A stretch of 64,000 bases of DNA from Plasmopara viticola (Eukaryota > Oomycota > Peronosporomycetes > Peronosporales > Peronosporaceae), in contig MBPM02000186.1 of NCBI GenBank assembly GCA_001695595.3, forward strand, positions 1 to 64,000, given 5' to 3'. A program made the translations under genes and the position numbers. The stretch's first letter is position 1. Each line of letters opens with the position of its first letter. The notes beneath the pieces are model-generated. The model ran no database searches. It saw nothing but the letters and a program-made list of their open reading frames with translations, and had not been told where the DNA came from. Of this stretch, positions 46,316 through 58,979 are shown in pieces.

Positions 46316-46579
46316 TGAAAAGGTCGAAGTGAGCACTTGTTGGTAGAATGCAAAGTGAATATATTTAAAGGTCCTTAGTTCGCAACTACATGCTACCTCT
46401 AAGCCAATGATTTATCGAAGCCAATCAGAATGACTTACCATCCGGGCGCAATCATCTTGCGTGCGCCTGTACATCCGCCTATCCATGACGTCACTGTTGC
46501 TTAATCGCAACGTTAACTGGTATCAGTACCGGTAGCTTACCGGTTCAACACTGCTGATCGAGGCGTCACATCTTCAACA
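46316..46579 (-). repeat. D4 5' LTR
   Basis: 264 bp. Shorter than other D LTRs because only one 22-bp enhancer module is present. Its outer end (CTTCAACA) directly abuts E1 integrase sequence at 46580, so D4 appears to have inserted into E1. The left half of E1 is not found. Confidence 0.87.
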
Positions 46580-48676
46580 GAAATAACCGATAAAGCGGCA
46601 GCGTACCGCATTGCATAAAATTTAGTGCTTTTTCTTTGGGAACCCTGACAAATGCGTGGCAACCAAACACCTTAAGGTTTGCCAACAATGGCTTTTCACC
46701 GGTCCAAATTTGGCGAGGTGACTTGTCGTGAGAAACAGCGCGTGTAGGACAACAATTTCGTAGGAATGCAGCGGTCATAACTGCTTCGCCCCAGTAAACT
46801 TTTGGTAATCCAGCGTGTTCCATCATGCACCTCGCGCACTCAACCAACGTTCGGTTCATGCGCTCAGCCAATCCATTCAACTGTGGTGTGTACGGCGGGG
46901 TGAACTTTTGAGCGACTCCTTGGTCACTGCAAAACTTGGCCATTCTATGCGATGTATATTCTCCACCATTGTCACTGCGAAGCGACTTTACTCGATATCC
47001 GGTCTGCGTTTCAGCAAGCGCGACATATTCAGCAAACTTGGTAGCAAATTCGGATTTGTTGCGCAGCAAGTATACCATGCAAAAGTGTGACTTGTCGTCA
47101 ATAAATGTGGCAAAATATCGCTTTCCACCAAAAGTTGGCGTCTGCATAGGGCCACAAACATCACTGTGGATGACCTCCAGCACTTGTTTCGCGAGGTTAG
47201 GTGATGACTTGATGTAGCTTGTACGCGTTTGTTTGCCAAGCGAACATCCGTCACACGCCTCCCACTGCTTAACAGCCGCAATGTCAATACCAGTTCCATA
47301 GATTTGCTTAACAATGGCATCCAATCCACTAAAACCAATGTGACCAAGTCGAAAGTGCCAAAAATACAAATTGGTGTCCCCATGGCATCCCATCGAAGTT
47401 GTCACATTTGCCGTCTCAGCTGGAATTGGTGTCATGCAGAGCTTATACAAACCCTTTCCTTCGCGAGCACCAAGCTGCACCGCAAATCTTTTGCATTTGC
47501 AAAGCAACCATCTTGCTCAAAGGTAACTGGTCCGACATCCTTTGTAAAACGGCCCGCTGAAAACAAATTTCGCAGTAGTTTCGGAATGTGCCACACACTT
47601 GTAAGTACGCCTTTCTTGATTCCACGTGGTGTTTGCATTGACATAACTACGTCACCCGTTCCAACCGCTCGAACAATACCGTCATCAGCAAGGTGTACGT
47701 CCACCGGAGACATGACCTTGTAGTCGATCATATACTCTTTCGAGTACGTCATATGCTGAGTTGCACCCGAGTCTACCAGCCAAACACTGCTTGACTTGGT
47801 AGCACTTGTGTCCCCACCCACCGAAAATTGAAAGTCGCTAGAAACATCTTCAACTTGTGCGACATTCACACGCTGTGGCGTTTGCCGCTTCGCATTATCA
47901 CGAATTCGCGCGGGACACTTGGCAATATAACGACCTTGGTCCCCACAGTAATGGCAAGACCCACTTGTCTTTGCCTTCACAAGACGTCCTTTACGCTTGT
48001 TGTTATCATTAGCCATGAACGCTTGCCCTTGGTTGTGCGCGGCTCCATCGATGCCGCCACCCTGTTCCTTGCGCTTCATGTCTTCATGTAGTATCCGAGA
48101 CGTCACGATCTTCCACGTCAATGAATCAGCACGTGACTCTGGTGCCGTGATGAGAAACTGGTACGATCTACTCAAACTACTCAGAAGCGTGATAACCAAG
48201 TCGTCCTCGCTAACCGGAGCCCCGATCGCTGTCTTTAACTTGTTAATGTGCTGAAGCACATCATCACTTTCATCCATTGTTGCTGTCAGGAAACGCCGAC
48301 GAAGGAAGAGTCGATTGGCGAGGCTCTTCTTCTCGAAATGTCCTTCGAGCCTTGACCATGCATCATGCGCGCCAGTCGCAGAACGAACCAGTGGCAGCTG
48401 CGAATCTTCCATCGCGAGACAGATGATCGCAAGCGCCTTGCGTGACTTCCTCTTATAGGTTCCTTGGTCCAGCGAAGTGTCGCATTGCTCCAACTTAATC
48501 TCGCCACTTGCCACGTCCCACAGATCTTTCTCCTCCAACACCATCTGCATCTTGAATTTCCAGTTGTGGAAGTTGGTGCCGTCGAACTTGTTAATCCGGC
48601 TTGGCGTAGACGCGTCCATGGTGGCGAAGGCAGAGTCAGGGGGCGGGAAGGCAGAGTCGGCGGGGCTTGGGCTCAT
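46580..48676 (-). pseudogene. Copia element E1, gag to integrase
   Basis: Minus-strand element starting at the ATG 48676 (MSPSPADSAFPPPDSAFATMDAS). Gag has [16 protein letters not shown] and a knuckle with changes (CHYCGDQGRYIAKC). The protease site is [18 protein letters not shown]. The frame shifts near 47490 between FANAKDL and [13 protein letters not shown]. Integrase is then open at 46566-47507 with [22 protein letters not shown] and [15 protein letters not shown], so the catalytic triad is kept. A short in-frame loss removes the LAEQLD segment of Gag (near 48233). It is cut at 46580 by the D4 LTR, leaving no RT or RNase H. Confidence 0.88.
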
Positions 48677-48683
48677 AACCAAT

Positions 48684-48825
48684 TGAAAAATTTACTTGGG
48701 CACTCGTTAGCAAAATGCAAAAGTAAATACATTCATAAGTGCTACCTTTAAGTAGTCATCAACTAATTGCAGATACCGGCACCTACCGATATGTAGTTGC
48801 TGGTCGAGGCGTCGATTCTACAACA
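48684..48825 (-). repeat. E1 5' LTR (short, 142 bp)
   Basis: 142 bp, ends TGTTGTAGAATCG and TTTTTCA in element orientation, spacer ATT before the primer-binding site. It lacks the GCGCCCGGATGG module and the CCAAT boxes of other families and keeps only a start-site-like TTTACTTTTGCATTTTGC block and the GGTATCTGCAAT region. Confidence 0.82.
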
Positions 48826-49231
48826 TATGGCCCTATCGGAAGCAGCTCAAGAAGCTGTATGGCTAAAAGTTTTTTTGTGCGAGCTTAAAGAAATGGATGA
48901 CGATGAACCTATCAAGATTTTTGAAGATGACCAATGCTCAATCGCGCTGGCCAAGAATCCGGAGTTTCATAAGCGCACCAAGCATATCGACATTCGGTAC
49001 CACTTTGTGCGTGACAGAGTTGAGGACGGTCAAGTGCTGTTAGAGTTCTGTCCAACTCAAGACATGCTGGCTGACATCATGACCAAGCCTATTGGTGCCG
49101 CGCAATACAGTTTACTTCGATGTCGACTTGGGATTCAAGGTATTGAAGCTGTCGAGTCGAGTGGGAGTGTTGTTTATGGAATACCTCGTGCTGAAGGTAT
49201 GACGCCTCGACCAGCAGCACATGACCGGTAG
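48826..49231 (+). pseudogene. H element remnant, RNase H C-terminal part
   Basis: Plus-strand open stretch from the E1 LTR boundary: [65 protein letters not shown], ending inside its LTR with GMTPRPAAHDR. Only the last third of RNase H is present and nothing upstream remains. The E1 LTR marks the break. Confidence 0.85.
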
Positions 49232-49463
49232 GCTACCGGTATCGATACCAGTAGACGGTGCGACCAAGCGACAGTGACGTCATGGACAGGCGCACTCAAG
49301 ATGATTGCGCCCAGATGGGAAGATGCTTGGCCCGGATGGTAAGTCGTCCTGATTGGTTTATATAAATGATTGGCTTAGAAGTAGCAAGTAGTTGCGAACT
49401 AAGGACCTTAAATATATTCACTTTGCATTTTGCCATCTTCCGCTCAAGTGACCTTTACCAACA
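49168..49463 (+). repeat. H 3' LTR
   Basis: About 296 bp from TGTTGTTTATGG, just after the polypurine tract GAGTGGGAG, to about ACCTTTACCAACA. It has two diverged enhancer modules (GCGCCCAGATGG and TGGCCCGGATGG), ATTGG boxes and the TATATTCACTTTGCATTTTGCC start-site block. The end is uncertain by a few bases. E2 RT sequence follows. Confidence 0.8.
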
Positions 49464-52110
49464 TAGATTCCCCGTCTTGATTCTTTTCACACGAAAAAAC
49501 CATCTGCATCCAATCGCCTTGCGTCCTTTTGGCAATGGCACAATCTCCCAAGTTTGATTCTTATGCAAAGACTTATCCTCCGAGTCACAGGCTTCCTTCC
49601 ACTTTACCGCGTCAATGGATTCCATAGCCGACTTGAATGAAGTCGGCGTTTCTCCCACTGAATCCATGACGTAGGCCGCCTCAACATTGAAGCAGTCTTG
49701 TGCTGCTGCCGACACCTCTTCAAGTCCACGACCTTTGCTGAAGGTTGTATGCCCTAATTCTTGGGATTTCTGTTGCTTTCTCGAGCGATTCATTTCGTTG
49801 GTGACGTTTCCTGCCCACCTCAATGTCTACATCGGAAGAAGTTGCCTCTTTTTCTTGTGATTGTTCATCAGTTTCTTCGACATCTTCGATGACAACCTCT
49901 TCATTGCAGTGATCACGCTTCCCGGTATCAAAGACCAATTCCATAAACTTGGCATCACGACTGACTAGCACACGACGAGTTTACAGTATCTCAAAACGAT
50001 AAGCTTTTTCACGCTCGGAATAACGATAAAGCGGCAGCGTACCGCCCTTGCATCAAGTTTGGTGCGTTTTTCTTTGGGAAATCTGACAAATGCGTGGCAA
50101 CCAAACACCTTAAGGTTTGCCAGCAATGGCTATTCACCGGTCCAAATTTGGTGAGGTGACTTGTCGTGAGAAACAGCGCGTGTAGGACAACAATTTCGTA
50201 GGAATGCAGCGGTCATAACTGCTTCGCCCCAGTAAACTTTTGGTAATCCAGCGTGTTCCATCATGCACCTCGCGCACTCAACCAACGTTCGGTTCATGCG
50301 CTCAGCCAATCCATTCAACTGTGGTGTGTACGGCGGGGTGAACTTTTGAGCGACTCCTTGGTCACTGCAAAATTTGGCCATTCTATGCGATGTATATTCT
50401 CCACCATTGTCACTGCGAAGCGACTTTACTCGATATCCGGTCTGCGTTTCAGCAAGCGCGACATATTCAGCAAACTTGGTAGCAAATTCGGATTTGTTGC
50501 GCAGCAAGTATACCATGCAAAAGTGTGACTTGTCGTCAATAAATGTGGCAAAATATCGGTTTCCACTAAAAGTTGGCGTCTGCATTGGGCCACAAACATC
50601 ACTGTGGATGACCTCCAGCACTTGTTTCGCGAGGTTAGGTGATGACTTGATGTAGCTTGTACGCGTTTGTTTGCCAAGCGAACATCCGTCACACGCCTCC
50701 CACTGCTTAACAGCCGCAATGTCAATACCAGTTCCATAGATTTGCTTAACAATGGCATCCAATCCACTAAAACCAATGTGACCAAGTCGAAAGTGCCAAA
50801 AATACAAATTGGTGTCCCCATGGCATCCCATCGAAGTTGTCACATTTGCCGTCTCAGCTGGAATTGGTGTCATGCAGAGCTTATACAAACCCTTTCCTTC
50901 GCGAGCACCAAGCTGCACCGCAAATCTTTTGCATTTGCAAAGCAACCATCTTGCTCAAAGGTAACTGGTCCGACATCCTTTGTAAAACGGCCCGCTGAAA
51001 ACAAATTTCGCAGTAGTTTCGGAATGTGCCACACACTTGTAAGTACACCTTTCTTGATTCCACGTGGTGTTTGCATTGACATAACTACGTCACCCGTTCC
51101 AACCGCTCGAACAATACCGTCATCAGCAAGGTGTACGTCCACCGGAGACATGACCTTGTAGTTGATCATATACTCTTTCGAGTACGTCATATGCTGAGTT
51201 GCACCCGAGTCTACCAGCCAAACACTGCTTGACTTGGTAGCACTTGTGTCCCCACCCACCGAAAATTGAAAGTCGCTAGAAACATCTTCAACTTGTACGA
51301 CATTCACACGCTGTGGCTTATGCCGCTCCGCATTATCGCGAGTTCGCGCGGGACACTTGGCAATCCAATGACCTTGGTCCCCACAGCAATGACAAGACCC
51401 ATTTATCTTTGCCTGCACAAGACGTCCTTTGCGCTTGTTTTTATCATTAGCCATGAACGCTTGCCCTTGGTTGTGCGCGGCTCCATCGATGCCGCCACCC
51501 TGTTCCTTGCGCTTCATGTCTTCATGTAGTACCCGATACGTCACGATCTCCCACGTCAATGAATCAGCACGTAACTTTAGTACCTTGATGAGAAATTGGT
51601 ACGTTTCACTCAAACTACTCAGAAGCGTGATAACCAAGTCGTCCTCGCTAACCGGAGCCCCAATCGCATCAAGTTGCTCCGCTAGTGTCTTTAACTTGTT
51701 AATGTTCTGAAGCACATCATCACTTTCATCCATTGTTGCTGTTAGGAAAAGAAGGAAGAGTCGATTGGCGAGTGTCCCTCGAGCCTTGACCATGCATCAT
51801 GCGCGCCAGTCGCAGAACGAACCAGTGGCAGCTGCGAATCTTCCATCGCGAGACAGACGACCGCAAGCGCCTTGCGTGACTTCCTCTTATAGGTTCCTTG
51901 GTCCAGCGAAGTGACGCATTGCTCCAACTTAATCTCGCCACTTGCCACATCCCACAGATCTTTCTCCTCCAACACCATCTGCATCTTGAGGTTCCAGTTG
52001 TGGAAGTTGGTGCCGTCGAACTTGTTAATCCGGCTTGACGTAGACGCGTCCATGGTGGCGTAGGCAGAGTCAGGGGGCGGGAAGGCAGAGTCGGCGGGGC
52101 TTGGGCTCAT
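49464..52110 (-). pseudogene. Copia element E2, gag to RT start
   Basis: Second E copy, minus strand, ATG at 52110. It matches E1 closely over 50013-52259. Gag is broken near 51750-51790 by a deletion that removes the HFEKKS segment. Gag end and protease are open in 50870-51793 (knuckle [29 protein letters not shown]). The same frameshift as in E1 follows near 50928. Integrase is open in 50130-50945. The linker and RT start ([14 protein letters not shown]) are in 49455-49971. It is cut at 49464 by the H LTR. Confidence 0.88.
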
Positions 52111-52117
52111 AACCAAT

Positions 52118-52259
52118 TGAAAAAGTTACTTGGGTACTCGTTAGCAAAATGTAAAAGTAAATATATTTATAAGTGCTACCTTTAAGTAGTCATCAACTGG
52201 TTGCAGATACCGGTACTTACCGATATGTAGTTGCTGGTCGAGGCGTCGATTCTCCAACA
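52118..52259 (-). repeat. E2 5' LTR (142 bp)
   Basis: Same length and ends as the E1 LTR (48684-48825), with a handful of substitutions. The outer end is CTCCAACA. Confidence 0.82.
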
Positions 52260-52292
52260 TTTATAAGGTCCTAAGTTCGCAACTACATGCTA
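52260..52292. repeat. A-like LTR scrap
   Basis: 33 bp, TTTATAAGGTCCTAAGTTCG and following bases, matching the middle of A-type LTRs (compare 15817-15850). It sits between the E2 LTR and F RNase H. Confidence 0.6.
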
Positions 52293-55200
52293 GCATGTCT
52301 TGCGTAGGGATGTACTCAGGGTTGACTTGGCCGTATTCAACCTTTTCTCGCCCAAATGATAGCGAATGTCGATATGTTTTGTGCGCTTGTGAAATTCTGG
52401 ATTCTCGGCCAACGCAATAGAACCTTAATTATCCTCAAATATCTTGACAGACTCATTGGAAGTCATCTCACCAAGCTCGCACAGAGATACCTTGAGCCAA
52501 ACCGCTCCTTGAGTGGCTTCTGATAAAGCCATGTACTCCGCCTCTGTTGAGGAAAGTGCCACACTTCGTTGCTTCTTACTTCGCCAGCTGAAGCATCCAT
52601 TATTAGGTGTAAACACATAACCGCTTTTCTTCGGCGAGACTCGATGTCTCCAGCCCAGTATGCATCCGAATACCCAAGTAGCTTAGCCGGACCGCAACTT
52701 AAAAACTGGAGTCCATGCGTTTCCGTTGCCTTCAAGTATCGCAGAACGCGCTTGAGTGCTTGCCAATGCGTCGGAAACGGATCCGCAGCAAACTGGCATA
52801 GAACTCCCACAGCCGCAGCAAGGTCCGGTCGCGTCGCAACCATAAGATACATTATGCCACCAACATAACTTCGATAAGGCACATTCTTCATCGTTTCTTC
52901 ATGCTTTCAGCCGCCTCCACACATGTTCTTTGTCAGCTTGAGCCCTGCTTCTTGAGGCGTCTTGACAGGCTTGCTATCTTGCATGCCAAACTTGCTCAAA
53001 ATTGACTTGAGGAACTTGGTTTGTCGCATCGTGACTCGACCGGATAGTTTGTCTTGATCAATTTCCACACCGAGAAAGTATTTGAGCTCGCCGAGGTCAG
53101 TCATCTCAAATCGGTCGCTTAGCGCACGCTTAGTGGAGACAAGGAGCGAGTGGTTGCTGCTTGCTACAGTGAGATCATCCACGTACAGCACAACAATAAA
53201 CATATCGTCGTCCACGCGCTTGATGTAGACACAGTGATCGGACTCACACTTGCTGAAACTCATCTTGATCATAAAGTCGTCGATGATTTGGTTCCGCATG
53301 CGCGGTGATTGCTTAAGACCGTACAACGAACGCTTCAGCTTACATACATGACCTTGTTTGTTTTCGCTCACACGTCCTTCAGGCTGCTGCATATAAATTT
53401 CTTCATCTAGAACTCCGTTTAAGAAAGCAGTCTTCACGTCCATCTGATGCAGCGTCAAACCGTACTTGGCAGCCATACTCAACGCGATGCGAATTGAAGT
53501 AAACTTCGTCACAAGCGCAAATGTCTCCTCATAATCAACTCCAAACTTTTGTGAAAATCTCTTGGCAACGAGTCGCGCCTTGAACCGATCGATAATCCCA
53601 TCTTGGTTCTCCTTGACTCGAAACACCCATCTGCAGCCGATCGCTTTGCGTCCCTTAGGCAGAGGAACAACATCCCAAGTCTTGTTTTTTTCGGAGTGAT
53701 TCTAGCTCCGAATCGCATGCAGCTTTCAATTGGCCCGCGTCACTGGATTCCATCGCCGACTTGAACGTTGTCGGCATTTCTCCCACTGAATACACGACGT
53801 GGGCGGCTTCGTAGCCCTCTTCGCGAATTATAGCCAGAGCCGACATTTCTTTGAGTGATGAGCGTTGGTATTTGGGCACATGACGCTTGGGCCGCGATAA
53901 TTCAGTCACCTTTTCCAAAGATTGAGTACAAGTGTGCCGCTTGCTTCCCAATTCGAAGTCCGTACTTGCGTCGTGTGTCTTATCCTGCTCTTGCTCAAAC
54001 TCGTTTTCGTCGTCCGTCGATATTCCTTCATCCTCATCATGAATCTCGACAATAGTGCTTATATTTTCGAAAGTCGTTCTTCCACTGTCGAAAGTGTCTT
54101 CCTTGAACTGAGCATCACGACCCATGACGATTCGACCAGTCGACAATACTTCGAAACGATACGTCTTTTGGTGCTCCGAGTAGCCCAAAAATCGACACAA
54201 TATTGCTTCCGCATCCAGTTTCGAGCAGCCCAAAAATCGACACAATATTGCTTCCGCATCCAGTTTCGAGCACTTTCTTTCGGAACATGCACGAACGCGT
54301 GACAACCAAACACTTTTAAGTTGGCTAATAGCGGTTTCTTGGCTGTCCAAAGCTCGAAAGGTGACTTTGGTGCTCGATAGCACGTGATGGACACCGATTT
54401 CGAAAAAACTTTGCTATCATAATGCTTCTCCTCAGTAGTGTTTGGCGAGGCCCGCGCGCTCCAACATGCACCTTGCGCATTCCACAAGCGTCCGATTCAT
54501 ACGCTCCGCAACTACGTTAAGCTGTGGTGTGTACGGCGGCGTATACTTGAGCACAATCCCATTATTCGAGCAGAACTTGGCCATTTTCGTGGATGCATAC
54601 TCGCCACCGTTGTCACTGCGAAGAGGTTTTACGCGTTTGCCGGTCTGCTTTTCTGCGAATGCCACAAAATTGGCGAACTTGTCCACGACTTCTGACTTGC
54701 TCTTGATCAGGTAGACGACGCAATATTTTGACTTGTTGTCGATGAACATAACGAAGTAGCGCTTGCCACTGAAAGTTAAAGACTGCATGGGACCGCACAA
54801 ATCGCTGTGTATAACCTCCAAAAGCTCATTCGCTCAATCCGTCGACATCAATTGGAGCCGTACACGAGTCTGCTTACCCAGTGCACAGCGATCACAAACC
54901 TTCCACTCTTCACAGACGTAATGTCGATCCCAATGGCGAGAATTTTCCTCACGATTGCGTTCAGCTCGTCGTGACCAATATGACCGAGTCGAAGATGCCA
55001 CAAATATGAGGCATCCTCGTTGCTTGTCAAAGTCTTGACCGTGTTTGCTTCTTCACGAGCAACTGGAGTCATGTGCAGCCGAAATAATCCTTTTCCTTCG
55101 CGCGCACCAATTTTTTACTTGACACCTTTAGTTTCGGAAAAGCATTTCTCCTTGTCGAAAACAACAGCCCCGACGTCCTTGGTAAAGCGACCAACGGGAA

Positions 55201-55388
55201 ACAAATTTCTCGACAACTTGGGGATGTGCCACACATATGTCAACACACCCTTCTTAATTCCGTGCGACGTCATCATAGCCATCACAATGTCACCGCTGCC
55301 AATAACTTGTATGACGCTGTCGTCTGCCAGATGTACATCGATAGGGGGAAAAGTCTTGTAGCTCCTCATGAACTTCTTGGAACTTGTC
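52293..55388 (-). pseudogene. Copia element F, RNase H to protease, degenerate
   Basis: Minus-strand pol. RNase H is at 52310-52700 in two frames ([20 protein letters not shown]). RT end is at 52463-52891 and RT at 52907-53626 (MDVKTAFLNGVLDEEIYM, YVDDLTVASS). The linker is at 53655-54383, the integrase core at 54432-54821 (HSDLCGPM, DNGGEYAS, PQLNVVAERM with the Gly before Val lost), the zinc-finger region at 54848-55072, and the post-protease segment at 55115-55369 (VHLADDSVIQ). Frames break near 52900, 53690, 54400, 54830 and 55120. It stops in the protease region, a few codons short of the DSGA site, where the satellite begins; gag and 5' LTR are absent. A 45-bp in-frame tandem duplication lies at 54182-54271. 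Confidence 0.88.
54182..54271 (-). repeat. 45-bp in-frame tandem duplication in F
   Basis: Two copies of 45 bp encode CSKLDAEAILCRFLG twice, in the post-integrase region that normally has one [19 protein letters not shown] segment. Confidence 0.9.
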
Positions 55389-55988
55389 GGCCGTACATCA
55401 TCTCAGCACTTCGAAAAAGCAAATATACGCTAAGTTGTTACTCTATTGCGTCTGCACGCGTCTAGAATGATAAAAAGGACGTATCTATGGCCGTAGATCG
55501 TTTCAGCACTTCCAAAGAGCAAATATACGTTTAGTTGATACTCTATTGCGTCTGCTCGCGTCTAGAATGATAGAAAGGACGTATCGATGGCCGTACATCA
55601 TCTCAGCACTTCAAAAAAGAGCAAATAACGCTTAGGTGTTACTCTATTGCGTCTGCACGCGTCTAGAATGATAGAAAGGACGTATCTATGGCCGTAGATC
55701 GTCTCAGTACTTCCAAAGAGCAAATATACGTTTAGTTGTGACTCTATTGCACCTGCAGGCGTCTAGAATGATAGAAAGGACGTATCTATGGCCGTCGATT
55801 ATATCAGCACTTCCAAAGAGCAAATATAAGCTTAGGTGTTACTCTGTTGCGTCTGCACGCGTCTAGAATGATAGAAAGGACGTATCTATGGCCGTACGTC
55901 ATCTCAGCACTTCAAAAGAGCAAATAACGCTTAGGTGTTACTCTATTGCGTCTGCACGCGTCTAGAAAGATAGAAAGGACGTATCTAT

Positions 55989-58979
55989 GGCCGTACATCG
56001 TCTCAGCACTTCCAAGGAGCAAATATACGTTTAGTTGTGACTATATTGCGTCTGCAGGCGTCTAGAATGATAGAAAGGACGTATCTATGGCCGTTGATCA
56101 TATCAGCACTTCCAAAGAGCAAATATACGCTTAGGTGTTACTCTGTTGCGTCTGCACGCGTCTAGAATGATAGAAAGGACGTATCAATGGCCGTATCGGC
56201 TCAGCACTTCCAAAGAGCAAATATACGTTTAGTTGTGACTCTATTGCGTCTGCACGCGTCTAGAATGATAGAAAGGACGTATCGATGGCCGTACGTCATC
56301 TCAGCACTTCAAAAGAGCAAAGATTGCTTAGGTGTTACTCTATAGCGTCTGCACGCGTCTAGAATGATAGAAAGGACGTATCTATGGCCGTAGATCGTCT
56401 CAGCACTTCCAAAGAGCAAATATACGTTTAATTAATACTCTATTGCGTCTGCACGCGTCTAGAATGATGAAATGGACGTATCGATGGCCGTATATCATCT
56501 CAGCACTTCAAAGATCAAATATACGCTCGGTTGTTACTCTGTTGCGTCTGCACGACGCGTCTTGAATGATAGAAAGGACGTATCTATGGCCGTAGATCGT
56601 CTCAGCACTTCCAAGGAGCATATATACGATTAATTGTGACTATATTGCGTCTGCACGCGTCTAGAATAATAGAAAGGACGTATCTATGGCCGTTGATCAA
56701 ATCAGCACTTCCAAAGAGCAAATATACGCTTTGGTGTTACTATGTTGCGTCTTCACACGTTTAGAATGATAGAAAGGACGTATCTATGGCCGTAGATCGT
56801 CTCAGCACTTTCAAAGAGCAAATATACGTTTAGTTAATACTCTATTGCGTCTGCACGCGTCTAGAATGATAGAAAGGACGTATCTATGGCCGTAGATCGT
56901 TTCAGCACTTCCAAAGAGCAAATATACGATTAGTTGTGACTCTATTGCGTCTGCACGCGTCTAGAATGATAGAAAGGACGTATCTATGGCCGTAGATCGT
57001 CTCAGCACTTCCAAAGAGCAAATATACGCTTAGTAGTTTTTCTGTTACGTCTGCACGCGTCTAGAATGATAGAAAGGACGTATCTATGGCCGTAGATCGT
57101 CTCAGCACTTCCAAAAAGCAAAGATACGTTAAGTTAATTCTCTAATGCGTCTGCACGCGTCTAGAATGATAGAAAGGACGTATCTATGGCCGTAGATCGT
57201 CTCAGCACTTCCAAAGAGCAAATATACGTTTAGTGGATACTCTAATGCGTCTGCACGCGTCTAGAATGCTAAAAAGGACGTATCGATGGCCGTACATCAT
57301 CTCAGCACTTCGAAAAAGCAAATATACGCTAAGTTGTTACTCTATTGCGTCTGCACGCGTCTAGAATGATAGAAAGGACGTATCTATGGCCGTAGATCGT
57401 TTCAGCACTTCCAAAGAGCAAATACACGTTTAGTTGTGACTCTATTGCGTCTGCACGCGTCTAGAATGATAGAAAGGACGTATCTATGGCCGTAGATCGT
57501 CTCAGCACTTCCAAGGAGCAAATATACGTTTAGTTGTGACTATATTGCGTCTGCACGCGTCTAGAATGATAGAAAGGACGTATCTATGGCCGTTGATCAT
57601 ATCAGCACTTCCAAAGAGCAAATATACGCTTAGGTGTAACTCTGTTGCGTCTGAACGCGTCTAGAATGATAGAAAGGACGTATCAATGGCCGTACATCGT
57701 CTCAGCACTTCCAAAGAGCAAATATACGTTTAGTTGTGACTCTATTGCGTCTGCACGCGTCTAGAATGATAGAAAGGACGTATCGATGGCCGTACATCAT
57801 CTCAGCACTTCAAAAGAGCAAAGATTGCTTAGGTGTTACTCTATAGCGTCTGCACGCGTCTAGAATGATAGAAAGGACGTATCTGTGGCCGTAGATCGTC
57901 TCAGCACTTCCAAAGAGCAAATATACGTTTAATTAATACTCTATTGCGTCTGCACGCGTCTAGAATGATGAAAAGGACGTATCGATGGCCGTACATCATC
58001 TCAGCACTTCAAAAGATCAAATATACGCTAAGTTGTTACTCTATTGCGTCTGCACGCGTCTAGAATGATAGAAAGGATGTATCTATGGCCGTAGATCGTC
58101 TCAGCACTTCCAAAGAGCAAATATACGCTTAGTTGTGACTATATTGCGTCTGCACGCGTCTAGAATAAAAGAAAGGACGTATCTATGGCCGTTGATCAAA
58201 TCAGCACTTCCAAAGAGCAAATATACGCTTAGGTGTTACTCTGTTGCGTCTGCACGCGTCTAGAATGATAGAAAGGACGTATCTATGGCCGTAGATCGTC
58301 TCAGCACTTCCAAAGAGCAAATATACGTTTAGTTAATACTCTATTGCGTCTGCACGCGTCTATAATGATAGAAAGGACGTATCTATGGCCGTAGATCGTC
58401 TCAGCACTTCCAAAGAGCAAATATACGTTTAGTTGTGACTCTATTGCGTCTGCACGCGTCTAGAATGATAGAAAGGACGTATCTATGGCCGTAGATCGTC
58501 TCAGCACTTCCAAAGAGCAAATATACGCTTAGTTGTTTCTCTGCGTCTGCACGCGTCTAGAATGATAGAAAGGACGTATCTATGGCCGTAGATCGTCTCA
58601 GCACTTCCAAAAGCAAAGATACGTTAGTTAATTCTCTATTGCGTCTGCACGCGTCTAGAATGATAGAAAGGACGTATCTATGGCCGTAGATCGTCTCAGC
58701 ACTTCCAAAGAGCAAATATACGTTTAGTTGATACTCTATTGCGTCTGCACGCGTCTAGAATGATAAAAGGACGTATCGATGGCCGTACATCATCTCAGCA
58801 CTTCGAAAAAGCAAATATACGCTTAGTTGTTACTCTATTGCGTCTGCACGCGTCTAGAATGATAGAAAGGACGTATCTATGGCCGTAGATCGTTTCAGCA
58901 CTTCCAAAGAGCAAATATACGTTTAGTTGTGACTCTATTGCGTCTGCACGCGTCTAGAATGATAGAAAGGACGTATCTA
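55989..58979 (+). repeat. 15-monomer higher-order repeat, two copies
   Basis: The order of monomer variants at 55989-57487 recurs at 57488-58979, about 1.5 kb apart. Diagnostic monomers recur in step: TTGATCATA (56089, 57588), AAAGATTGC with CTATAGCG (56287, 57788), ATTAATACT (56386, 57887), AAGATCAAAT (56486, 57987), TTGATCAAA (56688, 58187), GCAAAGATACG (57088, 58582) and TTCGAAAAAGC (57288, 58780). Confidence 0.85.

Larger units (their letters stand above)
43157..46579. repeat. Right arm of giant inverted repeat
   Basis: G LTR, D4 body and D LTR, 3423 bp, reverse-complementary to 37529-40968 around a 2188-bp G centre. Confidence 0.88.

Noticed and set aside
47430..47510. Programmed ribosomal frameshift in E between protease and integrase
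   Set aside because: No convincing slippery heptamer or downstream structure was seen, and A1 has a continuous frame at the same place. It is reported only as a shared lesion to test.
1..55388. Retroviral env gene or captured host gene in the elements
   Set aside because: No frame between RNase H and the 3' LTR exists in any family. Pol runs straight into the LTR.
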